Origin: Hungatella sp. UBA3048
GTDB taxonomy: Bacteria; Bacillota; Clostridia; Lachnospirales; Lachnospiraceae
Assembly (NCBI GenBank): GCA_002367105.1
Contig: DFCS01000038.1
Span: 131,468-187,874, forward strand
Direction: 5' to 3'
Length of the DNA stretch: 56,407 nucleotides
Shown here: piece by piece, positions 1-8,608 of the stretch
Layout: each line of letters starts with the position of its first letter
How positions within the stretch are numbered: the stretch's first letter is position 1
Notes under the pieces: model-generated
What the model was told of the DNA's origin: nothing
The model's input: only the letters and a program-made list of their open reading frames with translations
Databases searched by the model: none
Translations under genes and position numbers: made by a program

Positions 1-335
1 TTACAAATAATGATATGCATGTGATCGAGGCCATTGGCATTGGAGAACCTAAAAATATGTCGGCCATAGCCAGGGAATTGTCTGTTACGGTCGGTACGTT
101 GACCATAGCTATGAACAGTCTTGTAAAGAAGGGGTATGTGACCCGTCAGAGAGGAAAAGAGGACCGACGCGTTGTATACATCTCTCTTTCAGAAAAAGGG
201 AAAGAAGCCTATGAACACCATGCCAGATTTCATCAGGAGATGATTGCCGGCATAGTTGCAGGTTTAAGTGAGAATGAAATAGAAGTTTTGATCAAAGCTC
301 TGACCAAGTTAAACCAGTGGTTTCGGAGCCTTTAA
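1..335 (+). CDS. MarR-family transcriptional regulator (5' end cut by window)
   Basis: Winged-helix DNA-binding regulator of the MarR family, probably a dimeric repressor of nearby genes. The frame is open from the first bases of the window, before the internal Met at 15, so the true start lies upstream. The visible part carries the helix-turn-helix (ARELSVTVGTLTIAMNSLVKKGYV) and the wing with the DRR basic motif followed by the LSEKGKEAY segment typical of MarR. Part of the N-terminal dimerisation helix is missing. The lipoprotein gene follows after 27 bp in the same direction and may be cotranscribed. The ligand and regulon cannot be read from the sequence. Confidence 0.85.
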   Translation, partial: TNNDMHVIEAIGIGEPKNMSAIARELSVTVGTLTIAMNSLVKKGYVTRQRGKEDRRVVYISLSEKGKEAYEHHARFHQEMIAGIVAGLSENEIEVLIKALTKLNQWFRSL

Positions 336-362
336 GAGAATTAAAGGAGGCAATACTCAATT

Positions 363-902
363 ATGAAAAAATTCATCGTGTTTTTAATGAGCGCTATGAT
401 GATGATGTCCTTGGTGGCATGTGCACCAACAAAAACCAAGGTGGAAACCACAGCGCCTGACCCTCAGGTAATGGGTCCAACGGGAGGCGCCAGTGATAAA
501 GTTCCTGATCCTAATGCAGAACCAATGGAGATCATTTCCGTATACAGTAAGAATGATGATTCTACCGGTTTAAATCAGGCGATGGATGCGGTATCTGAGC
601 TGACGGCTGACGCCATGGTGGACAAGCTGATTGAATACAGCGTATTAGAGGACGGTACGAAGGTTCTGAAGTTTGATAAGAAAGATGATGGAACGGCCAC
701 TCTTGATTTATCCCAGATGCCGGAAAAGGGTACAACAGATGATTTACTTACCCTGACTGCGGTTAGTAATACCTTTATCGAAAATTTTGAATTGGACAAA
801 TTACAAATTCTTGTTAATGGCAAGAATTATTCCAATGATCAGATCAAGCAGGGAGATAATAATTACCTGGAATACGTTAAGAATTATAAGAAAATAAAAT
901 AA
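363..902 (+). CDS. GerMN-domain lipoprotein
   Basis: A 179-residue exported lipoprotein. The signal peptide ends in a lipobox, L17-V18-A19-C20, so Cys20 should be lipidated and the protein anchored on the outer face of the membrane. A Pro/Thr-rich linker leads to one GerMN-type domain (about residues 60-160), seen in the pattern LDLS...LLTLTAVSNTF and VQILVNGK-like ending. GerMN domains occur in sporulation and germination proteins, but the exact role here is unknown. An AAGGAGG site lies 12 nt before the ATG, a little farther than usual. A bidirectional terminator follows. Confidence 0.75.
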   Translation: MKKFIVFLMSAMMMMSLVACAPTKTKVETTAPDPQVMGPTGGASDKVPDPNAEPMEIISVYSKNDDSTGLNQAMDAVSELTADAMVDKLIEYSVLEDGTKVLKFDKKDDGTATLDLSQMPEKGTTDDLLTLTAVSNTFIENFELDKLQILVNGKNYSNDQIKQGDNNYLEYVKNYKKIK

Positions 903-913
903 GATAAAAAAGT

Positions 914-951
914 AGGGCAGAAGCGGCATATTACAAGCTTCTGCCCTTTTT
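914..951. terminator. Bidirectional rho-independent terminator
   Basis: An 11-bp perfect stem (AGGGCAGAAGC, 914-924, with its complement at 937-947) is followed by T-run 947-951. An A-rich stretch at 901-913 serves the opposite strand. It sits between the convergent lipoprotein and DUF885 genes. Confidence 0.85.
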
Positions 952-954
952 GAT

Positions 955-2775
955 TTATTGGCTTCTTAACTGTTTGGACAGCCAGGTACGGAACGCAGGC
1001 TGGATAACTGAAAACGGAGCAGGACCTGTATCAAGTATAAAAGCGTGGAAGTCTTTCAAATTAAAATCATCCTTTAAGATCCTCTTTGCAGTGCCCAGCA
1101 TTTCCATAATCTCCATATATCCCACGTAGTATTCCATGTAATTGGTGGGATTTTCGATCAGGCTGGAGTATATGGAATCTACAATATCTGTTTTCTCTAT
1201 ATTATAAAACGTGCCAAGGTATTTTGCTGTCTGCTCTTTATCCCAGCCCTCATAATTGATGCAGATATCCAGATAGGCATAGATGCCCAAGGTAACAGCA
1301 GTATTATGTGCCAGAAGCTCGCCAAGTCCAGGAGGCAGCCCGTTATCCATGGTGTAGGAGTAGAACTCCACATAGGTGGCCCAGCCTTCCGAGTAGCTGG
1401 GGAAGGAGAGGATGCTTCTTAAGTCATTTGGTTTCCTGCTTAAAAAATAAACGTTCTGATATAAATGTCCGGGATAACCTTCATGAGCCAGGGTGGTGTA
1501 AAGATCATCATTTTGAAACCGCGGGTTGCCGTTAATGTAAATGACATTATCCTCATAACGGTCCAGAGGAGGAACTAAGTAGAAGGCAGGGCTTAAGGAT
1601 GCTTCCAGGGAACTCGGAACGTATTTTACGGTATAGCTGCAGGGCGGAAGCTCAGGAAAATCCGTGGATATCTTGGATTTTAGAGAATCCAGGATATCTT
1701 CCGGCTTGGTATAATGGAAGGAATAGTTGTCTAGGTGGTCCAGCACTTCCGGATGCTCCTTTGTGATCACTCCAATGGCCTGAATATCGGAGTTTAACTG
1801 TTTTTCGATTGCCTTTGTCAGGCTTCGGATGGAATCATAAGAGGTTCCGGTGTTGGAATTGACCAGGTATTCAAAATATTCCTTACCCTTAGGGTAGTAG
1901 GATAAGCCTTTATCATTGGTCCCGGTCCCCATAAGGGCGGTAATACCATTTATAAGATTTTTATAAGCAGGTATGAAATGTTCTTCCAGGATTTTTAAAT
2001 TCTTCTCTTTATAAGAAGCTTTCTCTTCATCGGTTAAGTCCGTAAGGGCATCCACCCGTGTGTTGAATGTGTCGGCAAGGAAGCTGTGGTCAGGCTGGAT
2101 TAGATATGCCTCACAGGATTTTAATACATGATCTGCGGCAGCGTCAGACATAAATAAGCCGGCTTCTGATTTTTTCTTTTCAAACTCCAGAATCTGCCCA
2201 TAATAATCATCAATGGTAGAAAGCAGCGCAAGATAGTGGTCCACATCAGCCCGGGTATAAAAGGCGTATTCTGAAAATAAGATGGGAAGCTGTGCCTGGA
2301 TTCCTATGGTGGTTGTTAAAGGCTGGGCGTAAAGCTCCAGACCGTCAGATTCTAATTCTGTATTTATGTAAGAACGGAGAATCTGCCAGGTAAGCCGCTG
2401 CTCGTCGGATAGCTGGCGGGGGTTAAAACCTTCAAGCTTTCTTTTTAACTCCCTAAGATCTTTCGATCCCTGTTTCATTTTATCCAGAGAAAACTCCCCT
2501 AAGGTCAAGGGAACTGCATCAAACCCCCGGGAAGCAGGATCTGCGATACTAAAGTGAAAACTGATTCCGGATTCGCCGATTTCCTCACGGAACAGATCAT
2601 TTGTAAATTGATCAAACTTGTTTTGTGCGGACAAATCTTTTGCATGGAATTGTTCATACCCGGCCCCTGAAGGTGTGGCAGGGGATTTATCGGTAGGTGC
2701 ACAAGCACAAAGCAGGGAAACGGCCAGGATGAAAGAAAGAAAACGGCGGCCCTGTTTCAAAATGATGTTTTTCAT
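955..2775 (-). CDS. DUF885-family lipoprotein, putative zinc metallopeptidase
   Basis: A 606-residue exported protein of the DUF885 family, whose members resemble gluzincin peptidases. The signal peptide ends with lipobox L22-C23-A24-C25, so it is a predicted membrane-anchored lipoprotein. The family motif HEGYPGH lies at residues 431-437 and supplies two His and a catalytic Glu for zinc. The start ATG has a GGAGG site 7-9 nt upstream. It is monocistronic, convergent with the GerMN lipoprotein gene. The substrate is unknown; peptides outside the cell are a reasonable inference. Length is normal for the family. Confidence 0.8.
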   Translation of the reverse strand: MKNIILKQGRRFLSFILAVSLLCACAPTDKSPATPSGAGYEQFHAKDLSAQNKFDQFTNDLFREEIGESGISFHFSIADPASRGFDAVPLTLGEFSLDKMKQGSKDLRELKRKLEGFNPRQLSDEQRLTWQILRSYINTELESDGLELYAQPLTTTIGIQAQLPILFSEYAFYTRADVDHYLALLSTIDDYYGQILEFEKKKSEAGLFMSDAAADHVLKSCEAYLIQPDHSFLADTFNTRVDALTDLTDEEKASYKEKNLKILEEHFIPAYKNLINGITALMGTGTNDKGLSYYPKGKEYFEYLVNSNTGTSYDSIRSLTKAIEKQLNSDIQAIGVITKEHPEVLDHLDNYSFHYTKPEDILDSLKSKISTDFPELPPCSYTVKYVPSSLEASLSPAFYLVPPLDRYEDNVIYINGNPRFQNDDLYTTLAHEGYPGHLYQNVYFLSRKPNDLRSILSFPSYSEGWATYVEFYSYTMDNGLPPGLGELLAHNTAVTLGIYAYLDICINYEGWDKEQTAKYLGTFYNIEKTDIVDSIYSSLIENPTNYMEYYVGYMEIMEMLGTAKRILKDDFNLKDFHAFILDTGPAPFSVIQPAFRTWLSKQLRSQ

Positions 2776-2863
2776 ATTTGCTTCCTCCGTGATTCACTAT
2801 TATTATTTATATGATGATATTAAAAAAGTCATGACAAAAGCGTTGATGTACTAACATACCCGC

Positions 2864-2892
2864 TTGACAAACCTTTCTGAAACTATTAAACT
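2864..2892 (+). promoter_or_regulatory. Candidate sigma-A promoter of the metG T-box leader
   Basis: A perfect -35 TTGACA (2864-2869), a 17-bp spacer and TAAACT (2887-2892, 4 of 6 matches to TATAAT). It lies just upstream of the T-box leader. Confidence 0.6.
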
Positions 2893-2899
2893 AGGGTTA

Positions 2900-3240
2900 C
2901 TAACAAACTATTTATATTAGAATGCTGAGAAAAGAAGAGTAAGAAATCAACCTCATGTGCAGAGACTTCCGGAAGCTGAAAAGGAAGCTTGAGCGTATTT
3001 CCCAACATGGCCTTGGAGCAGCGGAATTGAATTGGCGAAACCGCGCCTTTAAATTTCGACGGTTACACCCGTTATCGTGTCAGACTGTTATTAAGTAACC
3101 ATAGGATCTTAAGGAGATTTTATGGAACAAACGCAGCCGGTAAGGTCTGTACTGCAAGGTACGGATAAATTAAAGTGGTAACACGGGACAGTTCCCCGTC
3201 TTTAAATTTCCGAAAGGATTTTTTTAGGCGGGTTTTTCTT
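2900..3240 (+). promoter_or_regulatory. T-box leader controlling metG (uncharged tRNA-Met sensor)
   Basis: The antiterminator can be drawn base by base: AAAG (3172-3175) pairs with CTTT (3200-3203), a seven-base bulge TGGTAAC (3176-3182) holds the T-box UGGU that binds the tRNA acceptor end, and ACGGG (3183-3187) pairs with CCCGT (3195-3199). UGGU matches an acceptor end ACCA, as expected for tRNA-Met. The competing terminator pairs CCCGTC (3195-3200) with GGCGGG (3227-3232), then a T-tract to 3240. The two structures share 3195-3200, so they exclude each other. Stem I lies roughly 2925-3030; ATG triplets at 2955 and 3007 are specifier candidates that I could not resolve. Confidence 0.88.
3122..3181 (+). 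CDS. Possible 19-residue leader ORF inside the T-box
   Basis: An ATG at 3122 has AAGGAG (3111-3116) five bases upstream and opens a 19-codon frame. Its TAA stop (3179-3181) lies inside the T-box bulge. Translation would put a ribosome on the antiterminator. The peptide has no recognisable features, so this may be chance. Confidence 0.25.
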   Translation: MEQTQPVRSVLQGTDKLKW

Positions 3241-3299
3241 TGGGGGAAGGGAAAAAGACCCTTCAACCTATCCCATTTCATAAACAGGAGGAAAACAGA

Positions 3300-5279
3300 A
3301 TGTGTAAAGATTCTAACAAAAAACCATACTATATCACCACAGCCATTGCCTATGCATCAGGAAAGCCTCATATTGGCAATACCTACGAGGCAGTATTAGC
3401 GGATGCAATCGCCCGCTATAAAAGAGCGGAAGGCTATGACGTATTTTTCCAGACAGGAACCGATGAGCATGGCCAGAAGATTGAGGAAAAGGCGGAGGCG
3501 GCAGGAATCACACCGAAGGAATTCGTAGACAGGGCAGCCGGTGAAATTAAAACGATCTGGGATTTGATGAACACCTCTTACGATAAATTCATCCGTACCA
3601 CGGATAAAGACCACGAAGAACAGGTTCAGAAGATCTTTAAGAAGCTCTATGATCAGGGTGATATCTATAAGGGGCATTACGAAGGCTTATACTGTACCCC
3701 ATGTGAATCCTTTTTCACAGAATCCCAGCTTGTAGACGGCAAATGTCCGGACTGCGGACGTGAGGTAAAGCCGGCGAAGGAAGAGGCATATTTCTTCCGT
3801 ATGAGCAAATATGCGGACCGTTTGATTAACCATATCAATGAGAATCCAGACTTTATCCAGCCAGTGTCCAGAAAAAATGAGATGATGAACAATTTCCTCC
3901 TTCCGGGACTTCAGGATCTTTGTGTATCCAGGACTACTTTTGAATGGGGAATTCCGGTATCCTTTGACCCGAAGCATGTCACCTATGTCTGGCTTGATGC
4001 GCTGACCAATTATATTACCGGCATCGGCTATGATTGTGACGGCAATAGCAGTGAGCAGTTTAACAGATTATGGCCGGCAGATCTTCACCTCATCGGAAAA
4101 GATATTATCCGCTTCCATACGATTTATTGGCCTATTTTCCTTATGGCCCTTGATATTCCCCTGCCAAAGCAGGTATTTGGTCATCCCTGGCTGCTTCAGG
4201 GGGACGGCAAGATGAGCAAATCCAAGGGAAATGTTCTCTATGCGGATACTCTGGTGGATTTCTTTGGAGTGGATGCAGTCCGCTATTTCGTCCTTCATGA
4301 AATGCCTTTTGACAATGACGGAGTCATCTCCTGGGAGCTTATGGTGGAGCGCATGAACTCAGATCTTGCCAACATCCTGGGCAATCTGGTAAACCGTACC
4401 ATTTCCATGTCCAATAAGTACTTTGGCGGAATCGTGTCAGACGGAAAGGCAGCGGAGGCTGTTGATGAGGACTTAAAGGCAGTGGTGCTAGAAGAAGTGA
4501 AAAAGGTCCAGGAGAAGATGGAGAAGCTTCGTGTTGCTGATGCCATGACTGCAATCTTTAATATTTTCAGAAGGAGCAACAAATACATTGATGAAACTGC
4601 TCCATGGACCCTTGCTAAGGATGAGGCATCAAAGAGCCGGCTGGAAACCGTTCTTTATAATCTGACGGAAGCCATTGCCATCGGAGCTTCCCTCCTTGAT
4701 TCCTTTATGCCTGATACATCCAAAAGGATTCTAAACCAGCTTAATACAGAAAAAAGAGACTTGTCCCAGATGAATGAATTCGGTTTATATCCTTCTGGAA
4801 ATAAGGTGACGGATAAGCCGGAGATTTTGTTTGCCCGAATGGATATCAAGGAAGTCATAGAGAAGGTGGAAGCTATGTTTGGGCCGAAAGAGGAAGACTC
4901 TAAAGTGGAAGCCAAAGAAGATTCTTCTGCTGTGATTGATATAGAAGCCAAGGCAGAGATCGAATACGACGATTTTTCAAAGCTGCAGTTCCAGGTAGGC
5001 GAGATCATTGCCTGCGAGGCGGTTCCAAAGTCAAAGAAGCTTCTGTGTTCTAAGGTAAGAATCGGAAGCCAGGTAAAACAGATTGTCAGCGGAATCAAAG
5101 CCCACTATTCACCAGAAGAAATGGTTGGCAAAAAGGTGATGGTTGTGGTAAACTTAAAACCAGCAAAACTGGCTGGAGTCATGTCTGAAGGCATGCTTCT
5201 CTGCGCGGAAGATGCAGAAGGCAATCTATCCCTTATGATACCGGAGAAAACAATGCCGGCAGGAGCAGAAATCTGCTAA
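3300..5279 (+). CDS. metG: Methionyl-tRNA synthetase
   Basis: Cytoplasmic class I synthetase that charges tRNA-Met. Visible elements are the HIGH signature as HIGN (residues 24-27), a CxxC pair of the zinc knuckle (C132, C135, with CPDC following), KMSKS at 304-308, and a C-terminal OB-fold tRNA-binding domain (about 555-659, beginning DFSKLQFQVGEI), which also supports dimerisation. The chosen ATG at 3300 has AGGAGG at 3286-3291; an upstream TTG at 3240 is still in the T-box terminator tract and is rejected. The product is 659 residues, normal for this type. Expression should rise when tRNA-Met is uncharged, through the leader. Confidence 0.97.
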   Translation: MCKDSNKKPYYITTAIAYASGKPHIGNTYEAVLADAIARYKRAEGYDVFFQTGTDEHGQKIEEKAEAAGITPKEFVDRAAGEIKTIWDLMNTSYDKFIRTTDKDHEEQVQKIFKKLYDQGDIYKGHYEGLYCTPCESFFTESQLVDGKCPDCGREVKPAKEEAYFFRMSKYADRLINHINENPDFIQPVSRKNEMMNNFLLPGLQDLCVSRTTFEWGIPVSFDPKHVTYVWLDALTNYITGIGYDCDGNSSEQFNRLWPADLHLIGKDIIRFHTIYWPIFLMALDIPLPKQVFGHPWLLQGDGKMSKSKGNVLYADTLVDFFGVDAVRYFVLHEMPFDNDGVISWELMVERMNSDLANILGNLVNRTISMSNKYFGGIVSDGKAAEAVDEDLKAVVLEEVKKVQEKMEKLRVADAMTAIFNIFRRSNKYIDETAPWTLAKDEASKSRLETVLYNLTEAIAIGASLLDSFMPDTSKRILNQLNTEKRDLSQMNEFGLYPSGNKVTDKPEILFARMDIKEVIEKVEAMFGPKEEDSKVEAKEDSSAVIDIEAKAEIEYDDFSKLQFQVGEIIACEAVPKSKKLLCSKVRIGSQVKQIVSGIKAHYSPEEMVGKKVMVVVNLKPAKLAGVMSEGMLLCAEDAEGNLSLMIPEKTMPAGAEIC

Positions 5280-5317
5280 TACAGGGGAATGTCTGAAGAC
5301 ACTTAAAAGAAACAACG

Positions 5318-5352
5318 AAAGGCCGGGTAATTAGATCCGGCCTTATTGTTTT
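5318..5352 (+). terminator. Rho-independent terminator after metG
   Basis: AAGGCCGG (5319-5326) pairs with CCGGCCTT (5337-5344), followed by a T-rich tract. Confidence 0.85.
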
Positions 5353-5367
5353 AAGAAGGAGGATTCC

Positions 5368-6123
5368 ATGAAGGAATCAATGAGCGCCCGAACGAGAGGA
5401 ATAACAGGAAACACCTTAAAGATGATCGCCATTGTTACCATGCTCATAGATCATATTGGAGTGGCAATCATTGAAAACGGTATATTAAAATATCAGGACA
5501 ACCTTCCGGCCTTGGAGATGTTTGGCCTTTCGGGCGGAGGCATGTGGAATATCGCTGATCTGGTGCTCCGCACCATTGGAAGAATCGCATTCCCTATCTT
5601 TTGTTTTCTGCTGGCAGAAGGATTCTTCCACACCAGGGATATTAAGAAATATGGCGCCAGGCTTCTTTTATTCGCCCTAATTTCCGAAATTCCGTTTGAT
5701 CTGGCTCTCTTTGACAAATGGTTTTACCCAGGCTATCAGAATGTATATGTTACCCTGTTCATTGGTCTGTGTGTCCTTTACTGGTATGATAAGGCGATGG
5801 GTAACCCAATCAGACAGACCCTGGTATTTTTGGCTGGATGCGGTGCAGCAGTTTTTTTGAAATGTGATTATGATATCATTGGGATTACCATGATCCTGCT
5901 GTTTTATGTGTTTTATAAAGATAAGAAAAAACAGACCATATTTGCAGGAATCCTGGCAGCCATTGAAAGTCTTAGCTGCTTTGGGGCCGCCATCCTGGCC
6001 TTCATCCCCATCCGGATGTACAGCGGGGCAAGAGGGAAAAGGAATTTAAAATACTTTTTTTATTGGTTTTATCCCGCTCATTTAGTTTTACTATATATCC
6101 TGCGTTTGATTATTATAAAGTAA
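5368..6123 (+). CDS. TraX-family integral membrane protein
   Basis: A 251-residue polytopic membrane protein of the TraX family. The family name comes from the F-plasmid pilin N-acetylase, but chromosomal Firmicutes members stand alone and their acceptor is unknown. The opening (NTLKMIAIVTMLIDHIG) is the family hallmark, with an Asp-His in the first membrane helix; several further hydrophobic helices follow, including a loop with KWFYPGYQNVYVTLFIG. The ATG has AGGAGG about 7 nt upstream. tatD follows after 25 bp in the same direction. Confidence 0.85.
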   Translation: MKESMSARTRGITGNTLKMIAIVTMLIDHIGVAIIENGILKYQDNLPALEMFGLSGGGMWNIADLVLRTIGRIAFPIFCFLLAEGFFHTRDIKKYGARLLLFALISEIPFDLALFDKWFYPGYQNVYVTLFIGLCVLYWYDKAMGNPIRQTLVFLAGCGAAVFLKCDYDIIGITMILLFYVFYKDKKKQTIFAGILAAIESLSCFGAAILAFIPIRMYSGARGKRNLKYFFYWFYPAHLVLLYILRLIIIK

Positions 6124-6148
6124 GAAACAGCTTTAAAAGGAGATTTCT

Positions 6149-6925
6149 ATGATTTTTGATACACACGCCCATTATGATGATGAGGCATTTGATGAAGACA
6201 GGGAGGAACTGCTGACAAGCCTCTTTAACCATGGAATTGAGGCTGTTACCAATGTAGGTGCCAGCATGGAGACTTCCAGACATACCCTGGAACTGGCAGA
6301 GAAATATCCATATATATATGGTGCCATCGGTGTTCACCCCAATGAAACCGGAGAACTAAACGAGGAAGACTTAGCCTGGCTGAAGGAGCACTCCGCACAT
6401 AAGAAAATTGTGGCAATCGGCGAGATCGGTCTTGATTATTACTGGGATGAGCCGGACCATGAAACCCAGAAGAAGTGGTTTATCCGTCAGCTTAGCCTGG
6501 CAAGGGAAGTGAAGCTTCCTGTGGTCATCCACAGCCGGGATGCGGCAAAGGATACTCTGGATATCATGAAGGCAGAGGGGGCAAGGGACCTTGGTGGAGT
6601 GATCCACTGCTTTTCTTATGGAAAAGAGATCGCCAGGGAATACTTAAATATGGGGTATTATCTTGGGATCGGAGGCGTCCTCACCTTTAAGAATGCTAAA
6701 AAGCTTAAAGAAGTAGTTGATTATATGCCGATAGAACAGCTTGTCCTAGAGACAGACTGCCCTTATCTGGCTCCCTCTCCCAACAGGGGAAAGCGAAATT
6801 CCTCCTTAAACCTTCCTTATGTGGTGCAGGAAATCAGTGCCATTAAGGGAATTCCGGAAGAAACAGTTATTGATATCACCAATCAGAATGCCAAAAGGCT
6901 ATACAGGCTTAAGGAACAGCCTTAA
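6149..6925 (+). CDS. tatD: TatD-family metal-dependent deoxyribonuclease/hydrolase
   Basis: A 258-residue TIM-barrel metal hydrolase of the TatD family, involved in DNA processing and repair. The metal site is visible as DTHAHYDD at the N-terminus, GEIGLDYYWD in the middle, HSRDA, HCFSYG and the C-terminal ETDCPYLAP. An AGGAG site lies at normal distance from the ATG. In the uninterrupted chromosome rsmA would start 20 bp downstream, a common Firmicutes order; here the prophage separates them. Confidence 0.95.
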   Translation: MIFDTHAHYDDEAFDEDREELLTSLFNHGIEAVTNVGASMETSRHTLELAEKYPYIYGAIGVHPNETGELNEEDLAWLKEHSAHKKIVAIGEIGLDYYWDEPDHETQKKWFIRQLSLAREVKLPVVIHSRDAAKDTLDIMKAEGARDLGGVIHCFSYGKEIAREYLNMGYYLGIGGVLTFKNAKKLKEVVDYMPIEQLVLETDCPYLAPSPNRGKRNSSLNLPYVVQEISAIKGIPEETVIDITNQNAKRLYRLKEQP

Positions 6926-6938
6926 AAGAAAACGGAGG

Positions 6939-6985
6939 ACAGGCATGGCAACACTGGGAAATCCTTATTATATTTTGCTATAGAT
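6939..6985. other. attL: left prophage junction
   Basis: Host-phage junction in the rsmA start. The shared core AATCC is at 6960-6964, within GGGAAATCC. Joining the host halves gives attB with the dyad GGGA-AA-TCCC. The central AA (6960-6961) is the inferred crossover dinucleotide for the serine integrase. Confidence 0.82.
6945..6983 (+). pseudogene. rsmA: Orphaned 5' end of rsmA (12-residue remnant)
   Basis: The ATG at 6945 keeps its original GGAGGA site. It encodes MATLGNP, then phage DNA adds YYILL and a TAG stop. MATLGNP followed directly by QKTIEII from the right junction restores the usual N-terminus of Clostridial RsmA. This is therefore the host half of the split gene. The remnant may be translated from the tatD transcript as a 12-residue peptide. 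Confidence 0.85.
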
Positions 6986-6986
6986 T

Positions 6987-8429
6987 TTATTTCAGTAAAT
7001 CAGCAGCGTCCAAATAGTAGAAAATGTCTATATGGTTATCCTTTTTTGAATATATGACTTTTTCAAGTATAGATTTTATAGCAGAGTTTTTCTGCGCTAC
7101 GGTGCACTCCTCCGAAGTAATTATATTATATACATTGTGAATGTTATCCAGCATTTTCTTTTTTGCATTGTCAGAATTTGGCTGCATCTGTTCAGACTGT
7201 TTTTCCAGGCGGTTCAATTCCTCCATTAATGAGGTTTTGGCCGCCTTATATTCTTCTAAAGTATCTATTCCTGCCATGTATGAACTCTTTGCCCGTTCAA
7301 GTTTTAATTTGACTTGTTTCATCTGAGCCTGTATTAAATTAATATGTGACTGGCTATCAACCTCAGAACGACGAACCGTAAAGTCAAGAGATCCAAGTGT
7401 GAGGACTTCTTTTAATGCCTCAGTAACTGCTTTTTCAAGTTTATATTCTCTGACATAATGAGAAACTTTGCATACACCTCTAGTATACCCTCCGCATTGA
7501 AAGATCATATATCGTCCCTTTGCTCCTTGAATCGCTTGAGAAGCCAATCTTTTTCCACATGACGAGCAATATATTATGCCGCTAAGCCAATGTTTACATA
7601 TTTCCTCTGGCTTTGCATATTTTGGACTTCTTTTTTTATCAAGTATTTGCTGTGCCTTTTTAAAATCTTCCTCGCTAATAATTTCTGGAAAGTCACCCTT
7701 CACAGTAATGCCATTCCATCTACTGTATCCTGCATAATATGGATTTGAGAGCATTCTTGTAAGGGCGGTACTCCATATCTTTCCGCCCCGCTTACCGGTG
7801 ATGCCGCAATCTAATAAATGTCTGGCAATTCCAAAGACGCCAGTGCCTTCAAGAAACATTTTATAAACCAGCTTAACGGCTTCTGCTTCTTCTGGTACGA
7901 TTTCAGGAGCAGCCCCTTTATAGGGGATTCTGTATCCAAGGGGAGGCGCCACCTGTGGTTCCCCCAGCTCTGCCTTTTTTGCCATGCCTCTTGAAACTTC
8001 CATGGCAAGATTATATGAATAAAACTCATCCTGCCATTCTATGATTGTTTCAATTAAGCGGCCATACATGCCCTCAAGCACTGGCTCTGACACGCTCACC
8101 ACATCGATCCCAAGCTTCTTACGCAGCATACTTTTATAAAAAGTACTCTCATCTTGGTTCCTTGCGAATCGTGAAAATTTCCATACTAAAATCACATCAA
8201 AAGGCTTCGGTTTTAATTTAGCGGTTGCAATCATCTTTTGAAATTCTGGACGATTTTTGGCATTTCTCCCACTATGCCCCTCTGGCTCCATGAAAATATA
8301 ATCTTCCGATATGTACAGCCCATTTTGTTTTGCATAGTTCCTGATCTCATCAAGCTGAGAACCAGGGCTATAGTCCAATTGATCATCTGTGCTTACTCGT
8401 ATATACGCTGCAGCGGTTTTGTACTCCAT
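6987..8429 (-). CDS. int: Large serine recombinase (phage integrase)
   Basis: A 480-residue site-specific recombinase that integrates the phage. The resolvase catalytic domain has the nucleophile Ser13 in YIRVST and the VWKFSRFARN helix. The recombinase domain follows (from about residue 165, PPLGYRIPYKG), then a zinc ribbon with C288 and C291 plus a later Cys pair (about 315 and 322), and a coiled-coil segment near the C-terminus used for synapsis control. It is transcribed toward attL and ends only 25 bp from the crossover. Length and order fit large serine integrases. A directionality factor was not identified by homology. Confidence 0.95.
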   Translation of the reverse strand: MEYKTAAAYIRVSTDDQLDYSPGSQLDEIRNYAKQNGLYISEDYIFMEPEGHSGRNAKNRPEFQKMIATAKLKPKPFDVILVWKFSRFARNQDESTFYKSMLRKKLGIDVVSVSEPVLEGMYGRLIETIIEWQDEFYSYNLAMEVSRGMAKKAELGEPQVAPPLGYRIPYKGAAPEIVPEEAEAVKLVYKMFLEGTGVFGIARHLLDCGITGKRGGKIWSTALTRMLSNPYYAGYSRWNGITVKGDFPEIISEEDFKKAQQILDKKRSPKYAKPEEICKHWLSGIIYCSSCGKRLASQAIQGAKGRYMIFQCGGYTRGVCKVSHYVREYKLEKAVTEALKEVLTLGSLDFTVRRSEVDSQSHINLIQAQMKQVKLKLERAKSSYMAGIDTLEEYKAAKTSLMEELNRLEKQSEQMQPNSDNAKKKMLDNIHNVYNIITSEECTVAQKNSAIKSILEKVIYSKKDNHIDIFYYLDAADLLK

Positions 8430-8562
8430 GATATATCATCTTCCTTTCTTAAAAATAGGTATAAAAAATACGCCCCTTGTCAGGACGTTCCGAAAATGAT
8501 ATAATTCCTTTGATGAGATTATATATCTTTCCGGATTTGTCTGGTAAGAGAAAATCTATATA

Positions 8563-8595
8563 AAGCCGTTCCGGTTGCAGCCGGGGCGGTTTTTT
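8563..8595 (+). terminator. Strong plus-strand terminator without a plus-strand gene
   Basis: A 12-bp stem (8563-8574 with 8581-8592), including two G-U pairs, followed by six T (8590-8595). On the minus strand the G-U pairs become mismatches, so the plus strand is favoured. No plus-strand coding region precedes it. Confidence 0.6.
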
Positions 8596-8608
8596 CGTTA
8601 TAAGGATA

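Noticed and set aside
6926..6944. A missing rnmV (RNase M5) gene between tatD and rsmA
   Set aside because: The tatD-to-rsmA spacing reconstructs as 19-20 bp with a ribosome site, so there was no rnmV gene between them in this lineage; the prophage did not delete it.
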